Assembly (NCBI RefSeq): GCF_002929745.1
Contig: NZ_PJIQ01000001.1
Span: 1 to 64,000 of the forward strand
Source of the DNA: Arthrobacter sp. B1805
Lineage (GTDB): Bacteria > Actinomycetota > Actinomycetes > Actinomycetales > Micrococcaceae
Reading direction: 5' to 3'
DNA: 64,000 bases
The position numbers and the translations under genes were made by a program. The notes under the pieces were generated by a model. That model did no database searches, was not told the DNA's origin, and worked only from the letters and a program-made list of their open reading frames with translations. This document shows positions 35,891-43,872 of the stretch, one piece after another. Positions within the stretch are counted from its first letter, which is position 1. Each line of letters starts with the position of its first letter.

Positions 35891-36301
35891 ATGACTGTTC
35901 GCCTTTCCTCGCCCGAGACCCTGATGCAGCCCGTCCCGTACCATCACGTCGCCGTCGGTGCCGGGAACCGCCACGTGCATGTGTCCGGCCAGATCGCCAG
36001 AGAAGCCGACGGCACTCCGGTGGCCACCGGTGACCTGGCAGGCCAGGTGGCCCAGGCCCTGCGGAACACGCACGCGGGCCTTATGAGCGCTGGTGCCAGT
36101 TTCGGTGATGTCGTTCGCCTCACCTTCTATGTGACCGCCTGGAGCCCCGACAAGATCGAGGCCTTCATGGCGGGCGTCAATGCGGTAGCCGAGGACATCG
36201 GCCTGCCGCTGCCGATGCCACCAGCGTCACTTATTGGTGTCGAATATCTATTCGAACGGGACGTACTGGTCGAAGTTGAGGCAACAGCCGTCCTCGACTG
36301 A
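35891..36301 (+). CDS. RidA-family protein
   Basis: ATG at 35891 with AAGGAG 5 nt upstream. The 136-residue YjgF/RidA-fold protein has VHVSGQIAREADG, LRNTHAGLMSAGASFGDVVRLTFYVT and PPASLIGVEYLFERDVLVEVEATAV. The arginine that deaminates enamines/imines in RidA lies in the last block (xxRxxxLVEVEA), here E-R-D-V. It probably removes reactive enamines or carries out a related hydrolysis. Divergent regulation by HxlR suggests an inducible role. Confidence 0.9.
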   Translation: MTVRLSSPETLMQPVPYHHVAVGAGNRHVHVSGQIAREADGTPVATGDLAGQVAQALRNTHAGLMSAGASFGDVVRLTFYVTAWSPDKIEAFMAGVNAVAEDIGLPLPMPPASLIGVEYLFERDVLVEVEATAVLD

Positions 36302-36561
36302 CGCCGACCCGACGACTCCCCTCGGCAACTGGTGCGCCTTCTATCGACGCACACCTGCTCAGCCTGACAACACGCTGCGCGGTCGCGGAGCCTTGACCGC
36401 CCACCGTGTTGTCGGGCTCGACGACGAGATCGAGGGTGCTGTATGCGCCCGACGCCCGAGTGACTTTTGGATGTGCTGCGAATTCCTCCGGCTACTTCAA
36501 GGGGTGTTAGCAGTTGGATGTCGGCGCCCCTCAGTCGTCAGTTGTCGATCAGGAGTGAGCT

Positions 36562-37167
36562 GTGGTCATGATTGAGCGCGTGAAGACCCTCATCGTGACC
36601 GCTCACCCTGATCCCGATTCCCTGACACATCACATTGCGCGCCTACTCGAGCAGATGCTGCTGCCCGGAACGGTCGAGCTCGTCGACCTAGCAGCAGAAG
36701 GCTTCGATCCGAGATTCTCTCTCGCCGATCGGCACACATACCGAGTCGGAGGTGATTTCGCCCGCGACGTTTCCGCCGAGCAGCAAAGGCTCGACGGGGT
36801 CGCGCACCTCGTACTGATCTTCCCCGTCTTCTGGTGGTCGATGCCGGCCCTGCTCAAGGGGTGGATAGACCGCGTCTTCGTCAACGGTTGGGCATTCGAC
36901 GTCGCCGCTGAGGGCGGCATGAAACGCAACCTCGTGAACCTCACGACACACCTGATACCCGTTGCTGGCGATGATGCCGGCGTGTACGACCGGCATGGGT
37001 ACGAGCAGGCGCTCCGGACCCAGATAGAACACGGCATCATCGACTACTGCGGCAGTCGACGCGGTCTCACGATGTTCGTGTACGAGTCCGAGTCCGAGGA
37101 TGCCCCGGCCCGAGAGCACGCGGTCCTTAGTGCCGTTACAGCAGTCAGGCAGTTCATCGCCAAGTAG
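36562..37167 (+). CDS. Flavodoxin-fold NAD(P)H oxidoreductase (KefF/MdaB-like)
   Basis: The GTG at 36562 is 7 nt after GGAG; an ATG at 36568 is a possible alternative. The 201-residue protein has the flavodoxin-2 fold: LIVTAHPDPDSLTHHIARLL with the FMN phosphate loop, LVLIFPVFWWSMPALLKGWI (about residues 77-96) and DRVFVNGWAFDV. It likely reduces quinones or other electrophiles with FMN/FAD. The 260 bp upstream holds no other gene. Confidence 0.9.
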   Translation: MVMIERVKTLIVTAHPDPDSLTHHIARLLEQMLLPGTVELVDLAAEGFDPRFSLADRHTYRVGGDFARDVSAEQQRLDGVAHLVLIFPVFWWSMPALLKGWIDRVFVNGWAFDVAAEGGMKRNLVNLTTHLIPVAGDDAGVYDRHGYEQALRTQIEHGIIDYCGSRRGLTMFVYESESEDAPAREHAVLSAVTAVRQFIAK

Positions 37168-37411
37168 GGACTTGTCATCCGGGACCGGCGAAACAGTGCT
37201 GGAAGTCGACGGCAAGGACTACGGCGTTGCAACGGCCGCCTGCCATGAGTTCCGGCACAGCAGCAGCCCGTTGACATCGACGCGGGCATTACCACCCATG
37301 GCGGATACTGCGTGTCGCGTGCCACTCGCGCAGGTCCTGGTTCGAGAGTCGCCCGAGTAGCGCAATGTTATGACTCCAGTTCAATTGTCCAGACAGCGAT
37401 AGCCTGACGGA

Positions 37412-38182
37412 ATGGAACGCGTTGCGGTGATCTCCGACCTCCACGGGAATGCCACCGCGTTCCTGGCCGTCCTCGAGGATCTGCGTCGCAGGGGTATCAC
37501 CACGGTGTACAACCTGGGCGACGTGGCCGGAAAAGGCCCCCGCGGTTCGGAGTGCGTGCGCTTGAGCCGTCTGCACTGCACGGTCACGGTGCGGGGCAAC
37601 TGGGATGACTTCCTCCCCAGCGAGACGCCGGAGTGGCGGGACGACGCCGGCTGGTGGTGGCACAACGAGCTGACTCCGGAGGACCGTTCCTGGCTGCAGT
37701 CGCTTCCGCTGTCCCACGACATCATCCTCAGCGGACGGCGTGTCCGCATGTTCCACGCATCGGCGAAGAGCGTCTACCACCGCGTCCATGCCCGCCACGA
37801 TGACCGCGCATTCGAAGGCATGTTCGCGGCGACGGACCTGACAGGCGACGGCCCGCAGCCGGACGTCGTCTGCTACGGCGACATCCACGACGCGTTCGTG
37901 TCCACCTATCGCAGCCGGACGCTGATCAACGTGGGAAGCGTGGGCAACCCCCTGGACGAACCGCAGGCGTCCTACGTCATTATCGAGGGGGAGCCCGACG
38001 GCGAACGGAGGGATCCGTTCGGGATCCAGTTCGTGAGGGTGGCGTACGACATCGAGGCGGAGATCGCCGTCGCCCGGTCGCTGGGAATGCCTGCCCTGCA
38101 GCCCTACGCCATCGAGTTGCGAACGGCGGTCTACCGAGGCCAGCACGCTGCCCTCGGCCTCCTCGATGGTGCTTCGTCGTAG
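37412..38182 (+). CDS. Calcineurin-like metallophosphoesterase
   Basis: The 256-residue protein has the metal-ligand series of the YfcE/MJ0936 class: SDLHGN (residues 8-13), NLGDVAGKGPRG, VRGNWDDFL and, near the C-terminus, YGDIHDAF and NVGSVGNP. It hydrolyses phosphoesters of unknown identity. It stands alone, with about 200 bp of gene-free DNA on each side. Confidence 0.9.
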   Translation: MERVAVISDLHGNATAFLAVLEDLRRRGITTVYNLGDVAGKGPRGSECVRLSRLHCTVTVRGNWDDFLPSETPEWRDDAGWWWHNELTPEDRSWLQSLPLSHDIILSGRRVRMFHASAKSVYHRVHARHDDRAFEGMFAATDLTGDGPQPDVVCYGDIHDAFVSTYRSRTLINVGSVGNPLDEPQASYVIIEGEPDGERRDPFGIQFVRVAYDIEAEIAVARSLGMPALQPYAIELRTAVYRGQHAALGLLDGASS

Positions 38183-38385
38183 CAGTCGGTCGGGAGCCGG
38201 CTGCTACGACCCCTGGCCGACGGCCCATGTCCGTGCGAGCACATCGATGTATTCAACGTCAGTCCACTAACGGGTCCGGGACGGAGGTTGCGTCCTTCCA
38301 ATGTGCGTCGCGCTACCCGGCGCGCGGGGTGAACGGCGTGCGCGGACCGCGGGTTGACTTCGCGGGTCGCGGCGGCAGGGTCCGT

Positions 38386-38766
38386 CTACTGCAAGAACAG
38401 GCAGAAGGGGTGGCCCGCCGGGTCGAGACAGACGCGCACGTCGTCCTGAGGTTGGAAGTCCGCAAGGTCGGCGCCCAGGGACAGGGCGAATTCGACCGCT
38501 GCCCCGAGATCGTCGACCGCGAGATCGAGGTGCATCATCATCTGCTGGTGGTCGGGTTCTTCGGGCCAGGTCGGCCGCGTGTAGTGATCCTCTGTCTGGA
38601 AGGACAGGCCCGCCCCGCCGTCGGGGGCCCCGAGGACGACCCACCCGGGCTCTTCTGTCCTCGTGTTCCACCCGAGGAGCCGCTGGTAGAACGCAGCCAG
38701 TTCCTGGGCATCAGGCGCACCGAGCACGGTAGATGACAACGAAAGGGCGGGACGTTCTCCGGCCAT
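38386..38766 (-). CDS. VOC (glyoxalase/bleomycin-resistance-like) protein
   Basis: ATG at 38766 with GAGAGGAAAG upstream; the longer frame is not used. The 126-residue protein has two VOC half-domains: SLSSTVLGAPDAQELAAFYQ and LLGWNT, then HLDLAVDDLGAAVEFALSLG and a closing CLDPAGHPFCLFLQ. One metal-type His (HLDLAV) and a final strand are seen. It may be a resistance or lyase-like enzyme; no substrate is suggested. Confidence 0.88.
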   Translation of the reverse strand: MAGERPALSLSSTVLGAPDAQELAAFYQRLLGWNTRTEEPGWVVLGAPDGGAGLSFQTEDHYTRPTWPEEPDHQQMMMHLDLAVDDLGAAVEFALSLGADLADFQPQDDVRVCLDPAGHPFCLFLQ

Positions 38767-38953
38767 GTGCTTTCCTCTCGGTGTGACGGCATGGGTGGGT
38801 CTATTCAAGGCGCACCGAACGTCCACCACAAGGGCCCTGCCGCCCGTCCGATTGGGTAATATCATCTAGGTCGTTTAGCAGCAGGCGGCCACTCACCATC
38901 CCCTTGCCCGCATCACGCGTCTTCGGCATCGGGTTGATGCAAAGGCTTATCCG

Positions 38954-39691
38954 TTGCTTGATCATGGAAACGACAAGAGCCCGGCGGTTCCGGGCTTGCT
39001 CCAGGACTTCGTCCTCGACAGTCAGGACGTCGAGGAGTTCCTGACGAAACTGGTGACGATCGCCGGTCACACCCTGTCCGCCGAACACGACGAGGTCCTG
39101 TGCGGCGTGACGCTCCTGCGGGCGCGCACGAAGACCACGGTCGCGAGTAACGGACCGGATGCCCAGAAGATGGACGAGGTCCAGTACGAGTACAACGACG
39201 GACCCTGCCTGCGGGCGGCCCGCCTGGGGACTGTGCATTACGTCAGCGACTTCGATGCCGAGGAGCGCTTCCCGGAGTACAGCCGTGCGATCGCGGACCA
39301 CGGCGTCAAATCAGCCCTCGGAGTTCCCATTCCGCTGGAGGGAGAAGCGACGGCCGCGCTGAACTTCTACTCGCCCCTCGTGGACGCGTTCAGCGAGGAT
39401 GCCATCGAGGCCGCGCAGCGCTTCGCCGAGGAAGTGTCCGCGTCACTCCGGCTCGCGGTGAGGATCGCGAAACTGACCGAATCGAGCGAGGACATGAGGG
39501 CCGCGATGGAGAGCAGGACCACCATCGACCTCGCCGTCGGCGTGATCATGGGCCAGAACCGGTGCTCCCAGGACGAGGCCATGTCGATCCTCAAGACCGC
39601 GTCGAGCGCGCGGAACATCAAGCTCCGTGACGTTGCGGCCTCCGTGGTGCAGTCGCTGGGCCAAGGACCTGCGAAAACGCACTTCGAGTAG
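38954..39691 (+). CDS. GAF-ANTAR RNA-binding antiterminator regulator, copy 1
   Basis: The start is taken as a TTG at 38954 with AAAGG about 8 nt upstream. The 245-residue protein has an N-terminal GAF domain (about residues 15-165: LLQDFVLDSQDVEEFLTKL, DGPCLRAAR, LGVPIPLEGE, LNFYSP). A C-terminal ANTAR domain follows (about 170-235: MESRTTIDLAVGVIMGQNRC, DEAMSILKTASSARNIKLRD). ANTAR domains bind paired RNA hairpins and prevent termination. It is 44% or more similar by eye to the copy at 57507. Confidence 0.93.
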   Translation: MLDHGNDKSPAVPGLLQDFVLDSQDVEEFLTKLVTIAGHTLSAEHDEVLCGVTLLRARTKTTVASNGPDAQKMDEVQYEYNDGPCLRAARLGTVHYVSDFDAEERFPEYSRAIADHGVKSALGVPIPLEGEATAALNFYSPLVDAFSEDAIEAAQRFAEEVSASLRLAVRIAKLTESSEDMRAAMESRTTIDLAVGVIMGQNRCSQDEAMSILKTASSARNIKLRDVAASVVQSLGQGPAKTHFE

Positions 39692-39719
39692 GACCCGCTC
39701 CAGGGAATCAGGAGGAGCC

Positions 39720-40085
39720 ATGGACGAGCTAGGCCTGCGGGACCGTATCGCCGGGACAATGCGCCAAGTTGATCTGTCCCTCGCTGAGGTATGGATCGAG
39801 TACTTCGCGATCGGCGGTTCCCTGTCGGAGCTGGAGATCGACGCCTATCTTCGCGGACAGGCGGAGCTGCCAGTGCTCGAGGGCGAACTCCTTGAGCCGT
39901 ACATCCGGTTCTACGCCGGCTATCCGCTGCGCGGACCCGGCGGATGGAACGTCGGCACGCTCTGCGTCATGTCCACCTCGCCCCGAACGTTCGTCGATTC
40001 CGACCTCAGGGACCTCGAGTCGCTGGCACAGGAGATGCAGCACGAGGTGTATCCGGGCTGGAAGGCGTGGAGCCTGCTCCCATAG
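39720..40085 (+). CDS. Chimeric short protein: helical N-domain plus C-terminal half of a GAF domain
   Basis: ATG at 39720 with GGAGGAG upstream, 28 nt past the GAF-ANTAR stop, so the two are likely co-transcribed. Of 121 residues, the first 55 form a helical unit with LSLAEVWIEYFAIGGSLSEL then EIDAYLRGQAELP, matching the protein at 18704. From about residue 60 it switches to RFYAGYPLRGPGGWNVGTLC followed by LRDLESLAQEM, the last strands and helix of a GAF domain. The first half of a GAF domain is missing. Function unknown; perhaps a partner of the upstream regulator. Confidence 0.8.
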   Translation: MDELGLRDRIAGTMRQVDLSLAEVWIEYFAIGGSLSELEIDAYLRGQAELPVLEGELLEPYIRFYAGYPLRGPGGWNVGTLCVMSTSPRTFVDSDLRDLESLAQEMQHEVYPGWKAWSLLP

Positions 40086-40161
40086 ACGACGGCCTACGGC
40101 GATCGACGCGCCGTCAGGTGGCTACGAGCGTCGAACGGGCCTACTGATTGCGGCCGATCGA

Positions 40162-41283
40162 TCAGCCGCGCGCGGCGGGGCGGTCAGTGAGCCGGACGTC
40201 CACGCTTTCCGTGTCGGAGCCCCTCCTGGTCATGACGGAGACCGTCTCGCCAGGCTCCCGCTGGCGCAACGCGGCGAGCAGGTCTTCCGGCGCCGACAGT
40301 TCCTCGTCCCCGATCCTCGTGATGATGTCGCCCGGCCGGATCCCGGCGGCATCGGCGGGCCCGCCCTCCGAGACGGACAGCACCACGACGCCGGTGGTGT
40401 CACGGAGGTTCAGCTGCTCGGCGATCTGCGGCGTGATGGCGCCGGGGCCCACACCCATGAAGGCATGTTCCGCCGTGCCGTCCTCCCGCAGCTCCTCGGC
40501 AATCTCGGTCGCCGTGGGAGCCGGGATGGCGAAACCGAGTGCGACGGCGCCCTGCGAGGGCGGAATGTACGCCTCGCTGATGCCGATGATCTCGCCTCGA
40601 CCGTTCACGACGGCGCCGCCCGAATTACCCGGGCTGATCGCCGCGTCGGTCTGGATCAGATCGACGAGCGACTGACTCGTCGACGCCGAGCCGGGAATCT
40701 CCCGGTGCAGGCCGGAGATGATGCCCGACGTCGCGGTGTTCTCGAAACCGAGCGGTGACCCGATGACGACGGCGAGCTCGCCGATACGCGGAAGACCGGA
40801 CTGGAAGGTCGCCGCGGGAAGATCGGTCCGGTCCGCCTGCACGAGTGCGAGATCGGACACCGCGTCCACCGCCTCCACCGTCCCCGACACCCGTTGTCCG
40901 TCGGCGAAGGCGACTTCGACGTCGTCGTTCCCGCGCACAACGTGTTCGTTGGTAAGGATCAACCCGTCCTCGGTGTAGATGACGCCGCTGCCGAGGCCGC
41001 CCTCGGTGAAGATGGTGACCACGGAGGGCTGCACCGCTTCGACGATGTCCGGAATGCTCATGTCGCCCGACTGGGAGCCGGATTCCCCTGATGCCCCCTG
41101 CGAGGACCGACTCGACGGCTTCGACGACGGCTCCGACGAGGCCGTGCTCCCGTCGCCGCCCTGCACCTGGGCGGGTGCGCTCGATCCCGCATCGCTCGTG
41201 CCGGTGTCCGTGCACCCCGTGACGGCGAGGAGGAGGACACCGATTAGTGCGGCAGGTGTCGCGATCCGGGCTTTCGGCATCAT
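40162..41283 (-). CDS. HtrA/DegP-type trypsin-like protease with PDZ domain
   Basis: ATG at 41283 follows AGGAGGACCC. The 373-residue lipoprotein (LLLAVTGC, Cys24) has a Ser-rich linker to residue 75. The protease domain has the triad His114 (LTNEHVV), Asp144 (VSDLALVQ) and Ser221 (SPGNSGGAV). The PDZ domain (about 290-370) contains GVVVLSVSEGGPADAAGIRP. It should degrade or refold misfolded proteins at the outer face of the membrane. Confidence 0.93.
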   Translation of the reverse strand: MMPKARIATPAALIGVLLLAVTGCTDTGTSDAGSSAPAQVQGGDGSTASSEPSSKPSSRSSQGASGESGSQSGDMSIPDIVEAVQPSVVTIFTEGGLGSGVIYTEDGLILTNEHVVRGNDDVEVAFADGQRVSGTVEAVDAVSDLALVQADRTDLPAATFQSGLPRIGELAVVIGSPLGFENTATSGIISGLHREIPGSASTSQSLVDLIQTDAAISPGNSGGAVVNGRGEIIGISEAYIPPSQGAVALGFAIPAPTATEIAEELREDGTAEHAFMGVGPGAITPQIAEQLNLRDTTGVVVLSVSEGGPADAAGIRPGDIITRIGDEELSAPEDLLAALRQREPGETVSVMTRRGSDTESVDVRLTDRPAARG

Positions 41284-41480
41284 GATCGGGTCCTCCTGGG
41301 CGGGGTGGTCATCGGGAAGCATCGTGACCGTAGGACCAGGGGTGCGTGCAGTCACTGTACTGACCGTACGAAGCACGGAGACGTCAGGACAAGGAGGAGC
41401 AGCGGACCGATCAGGGCTGGACACGAGCGGTAAGCGACGTATCCACGACGCCACCGCGGACGCCGTGGAGTATCAGGAGG

Positions 41481-41828
41481 TCACTCCGTGTCGCGCTCCG
41501 GACGGCGCAGCGGGTGCTCTCGCCACGAGTCCTGATCGGAAGGACCAGGCCCGTACCCGGGCCGCATCAGAGGCTCGTCCGGGTCGTCCTCGGGATTGCG
41601 CTTCCGGGGCGCTCCCCGACGGTGCGTGAGCCAGTAGCCCCAGGCGATACACGCTGCCGCGGCCAGGATGATGAGCAGACCGATCGCCAGTAGCAGCGGC
41701 GCCTCGGCGGGCGCCGGGGTACCCGTCGATTCCGCCCTGGCGAAGTCAGACACGGCCTGGGGGACGAAGAGGGTGCTGATGAACAGCAGGACCAGTCCTG
41801 CAAGGTACTGCCTGACGCCGAGTTTCAT
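41481..41828 (-). CDS. Small two-helix membrane protein
   Basis: ATG at 41828 with AGGGGAG 3 nt upstream. The 115-residue protein has two membrane helices (residues 6-26 and about 41-65) and a long charged tail with PRKRNPEDDPDEPLMRPGYG. No family recognised. It is divergent from the MATE gene (starts 75 bp apart). Confidence 0.7.
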   Translation of the reverse strand: MKLGVRQYLAGLVLLFISTLFVPQAVSDFARAESTGTPAPAEAPLLLAIGLLIILAAAACIAWGYWLTHRRGAPRKRNPEDDPDEPLMRPGYGPGPSDQDSWREHPLRRPERDTE

Positions 41829-41903
41829 ATCTCCCCTGGGGCCTTGCGCTTGTCGGATCTTTTCCAGCTTAGGCCCCGCCGCCGACGCGCCTACGCTGGA
41901 CGG

Positions 41904-43256
41904 GTGCACGAGACACTGCCTACCAACCGCCAGCTCAGCCGCAGCATCCTGCGACTCGCCGTCCCCGCCCTGGGAGCCCTTGTCGCCGAGCCACTGTTCC
42001 TCCTGGCCGATTCGGCGATCGTCGGGCACCTCGGGGTCGATGAGCTCGCGGGCGTCGGCCTCGCCTCCACCGTCCTGCAGACCGCCGTCGGGCTGATGGT
42101 CTTCCTCGCCTATTCGACCACTCCGGCAGTTGCTCGCCTGCTCGGTGCGGGGCGGCTGCCCCATGCCCTCGCGGCCGGCCGGGACGGCATCGGGCTAGCC
42201 GTCGTGCTCGGCTTCCTCCTGTCCGTGGTCGGCTGGGCTACGGCGCCCCGTCTGGCCACCATCATGGGCGCAGAGGGTCAGGTGCATGCTTTCGCCGTCG
42301 ATTACCTGCGCTGGTCCATGCCCGGTCTAACCGCGATGTTGATGGTGCTCGCGGCCACCGGAGTATTGCGCGGCCTGCAGGACACCCGGACCCCGCTGAT
42401 CGTCGCGGGCGCCGGATTCGGTGCCAACATCGTCCTCAACTACCTGCTCGTCTACGGAGCCGGAATGTCGGTGGCGGGGTCTGCACTCGGAACAAGTCTC
42501 GCGCAGTGGGGCATGGCGGCCGTGTATCTCGTGATGATCGTTCGTGCTTCCCGGCGTCAGCACGTTTCCCTGACACCGTCATTCCGGGGCATCCGGAGGA
42601 CGGCGAGCGTAGGGTCCTGGCTCATGCTGCGCACTCTGTCGCTCCGCGTGGCGATCCTCGCCACCGTTTTCGTGGCGACGGCGCAGGGTCCACTGGGTCT
42701 TGCCTCGCACCAGCTGGTCATGACCGTCTTCACCTTCCTCGCCTTCGCGCTGGATGCGCTCGCCATCGCGGCCCAGGCCCTCATCGGCAAGGAGTTGGGA
42801 TCGGGCAATCGCCCGCTGGCACGCGCCCTGACCCGGCGGATGGTCATCTGGGGTGTGGGTTTCGGCGTCCTCACCGGATGCCTGTTGGCCGCCGTGGCAC
42901 CGGTCGTCGGCTGGGTCTTCACGACGGATCCGGACGTGCAGGCGGCGTTCGCCGCCGGCCTGTGGGTGCTCGCCGCGTCGCAGCCGGTATGCGGCTTCGT
43001 GTTCGTGCTCGACGGCGTCCTGATCGGCGCGGGTGACGCCCGGTACCTGGCGATCGCCGGCGTCGTGAATCTCGTCGCGTACCTGCCGTTGCTGGCCCTG
43101 GTCGGTCGGGCGGAACTGACCGGCGGCGAGGGCATCGTCTGGCTGTGGGTCGCGTTCGGGATCGGTTACATGGTGGCGCGGGCTGTGACCCTGGGATGGC
43201 GCGTCCGCGACGACCGCTGGATGGTGACGGGAGCGACGCGGGGCCACGCGGGGTGA
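41904..43256 (+). CDS. MATE-family efflux transporter (DinF-like)
   Basis: A GTG at 41904 lies 6 nt after TACGCT, a probable -10, with no ribosome site, so the mRNA is probably leaderless. The 450-residue protein has 12 helices and MATE signatures VPALGALVAEPLFLLADSAI and ATGVLRGLQDTRTPL. It extrudes cationic or other toxic compounds using an ion gradient. The longer in-frame start at 41844 is not supported. Confidence 0.92.
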   Translation: MHETLPTNRQLSRSILRLAVPALGALVAEPLFLLADSAIVGHLGVDELAGVGLASTVLQTAVGLMVFLAYSTTPAVARLLGAGRLPHALAAGRDGIGLAVVLGFLLSVVGWATAPRLATIMGAEGQVHAFAVDYLRWSMPGLTAMLMVLAATGVLRGLQDTRTPLIVAGAGFGANIVLNYLLVYGAGMSVAGSALGTSLAQWGMAAVYLVMIVRASRRQHVSLTPSFRGIRRTASVGSWLMLRTLSLRVAILATVFVATAQGPLGLASHQLVMTVFTFLAFALDALAIAAQALIGKELGSGNRPLARALTRRMVIWGVGFGVLTGCLLAAVAPVVGWVFTTDPDVQAAFAAGLWVLAASQPVCGFVFVLDGVLIGAGDARYLAIAGVVNLVAYLPLLALVGRAELTGGEGIVWLWVAFGIGYMVARAVTLGWRVRDDRWMVTGATRGHAG

Positions 43257-43872
43257 TTCGACGGACTCCCCTCTGATGGCGTCACCGACGCGGTAGCACC
43301 GTGAGGGACCGCGTATCACCGGGCTCGTGGCACGACGTGCAGAGGCGGATTCTCGGCTGCGCGTTTCTCGTACCGCCGGAAGGTAGGCAGAATGCGCAAG
43401 ATTTCCGCAAGATGGGACTTCGCGAGCCCTAAAGAATTAAGATTGACCCCCAAGATAGCCAATAGAGCCGTTCGGGCGTACGTTGAAGCTCAACAAACCA
43501 ATCCGGGTCTGGGGTCCAGTTAATTGATGAGAAGCCTGAGGGCTTCGGCCTTGTCCACGACGATGTGGCACGGCGCTCCAATGCTGATAAATCAGGTCTC
43601 ATCCTGCTGCAGTTGCGCGGCACGCGCCCAGCAGCAAGTGATTCCGCGTTGATTCTACTGCTCGATATTTCTGTCGGGCAGTCGCGCATGGCTTTGTGCA
43701 ATCAACAGTCCTAGAGGTCCCGCCGCTCTCCGGGCAATGCATCCTGGTTGCCCGATGGAGACATCGCTCCATTGCAAGAACAAAGACCATGTTCAGCAAT
43801 TCCGATCCTGGGACCGAGGCGAGCTGCCGCACAGTTTTTCTGACTGATCGACTCTTATTGAGGAATTACATC
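43257..43872. other. 616-bp gene-free leader region upstream of repeat protein
   Basis: No supported gene lies here. From about 43390 to 43870 the DNA is clearly lower in GC than its surroundings (runs such as CTAAAGAATTAAGATTG and ATTGAGGAATTAC). One hairpin, GAAGCC-TGAG-GGCTTC, lies at 43531-43546. The length and composition fit a long 5' leader or AT-rich regulatory region of the repeat protein gene. I could not fold it or match a riboswitch family. Confidence 0.5.

Noticed and set aside
36302-36561. Possible small gene between ridA-like and oxidoreductase genes
   Set aside because: Only frames without a recognisable domain or a convincing ribosome site; treated as intergenic.
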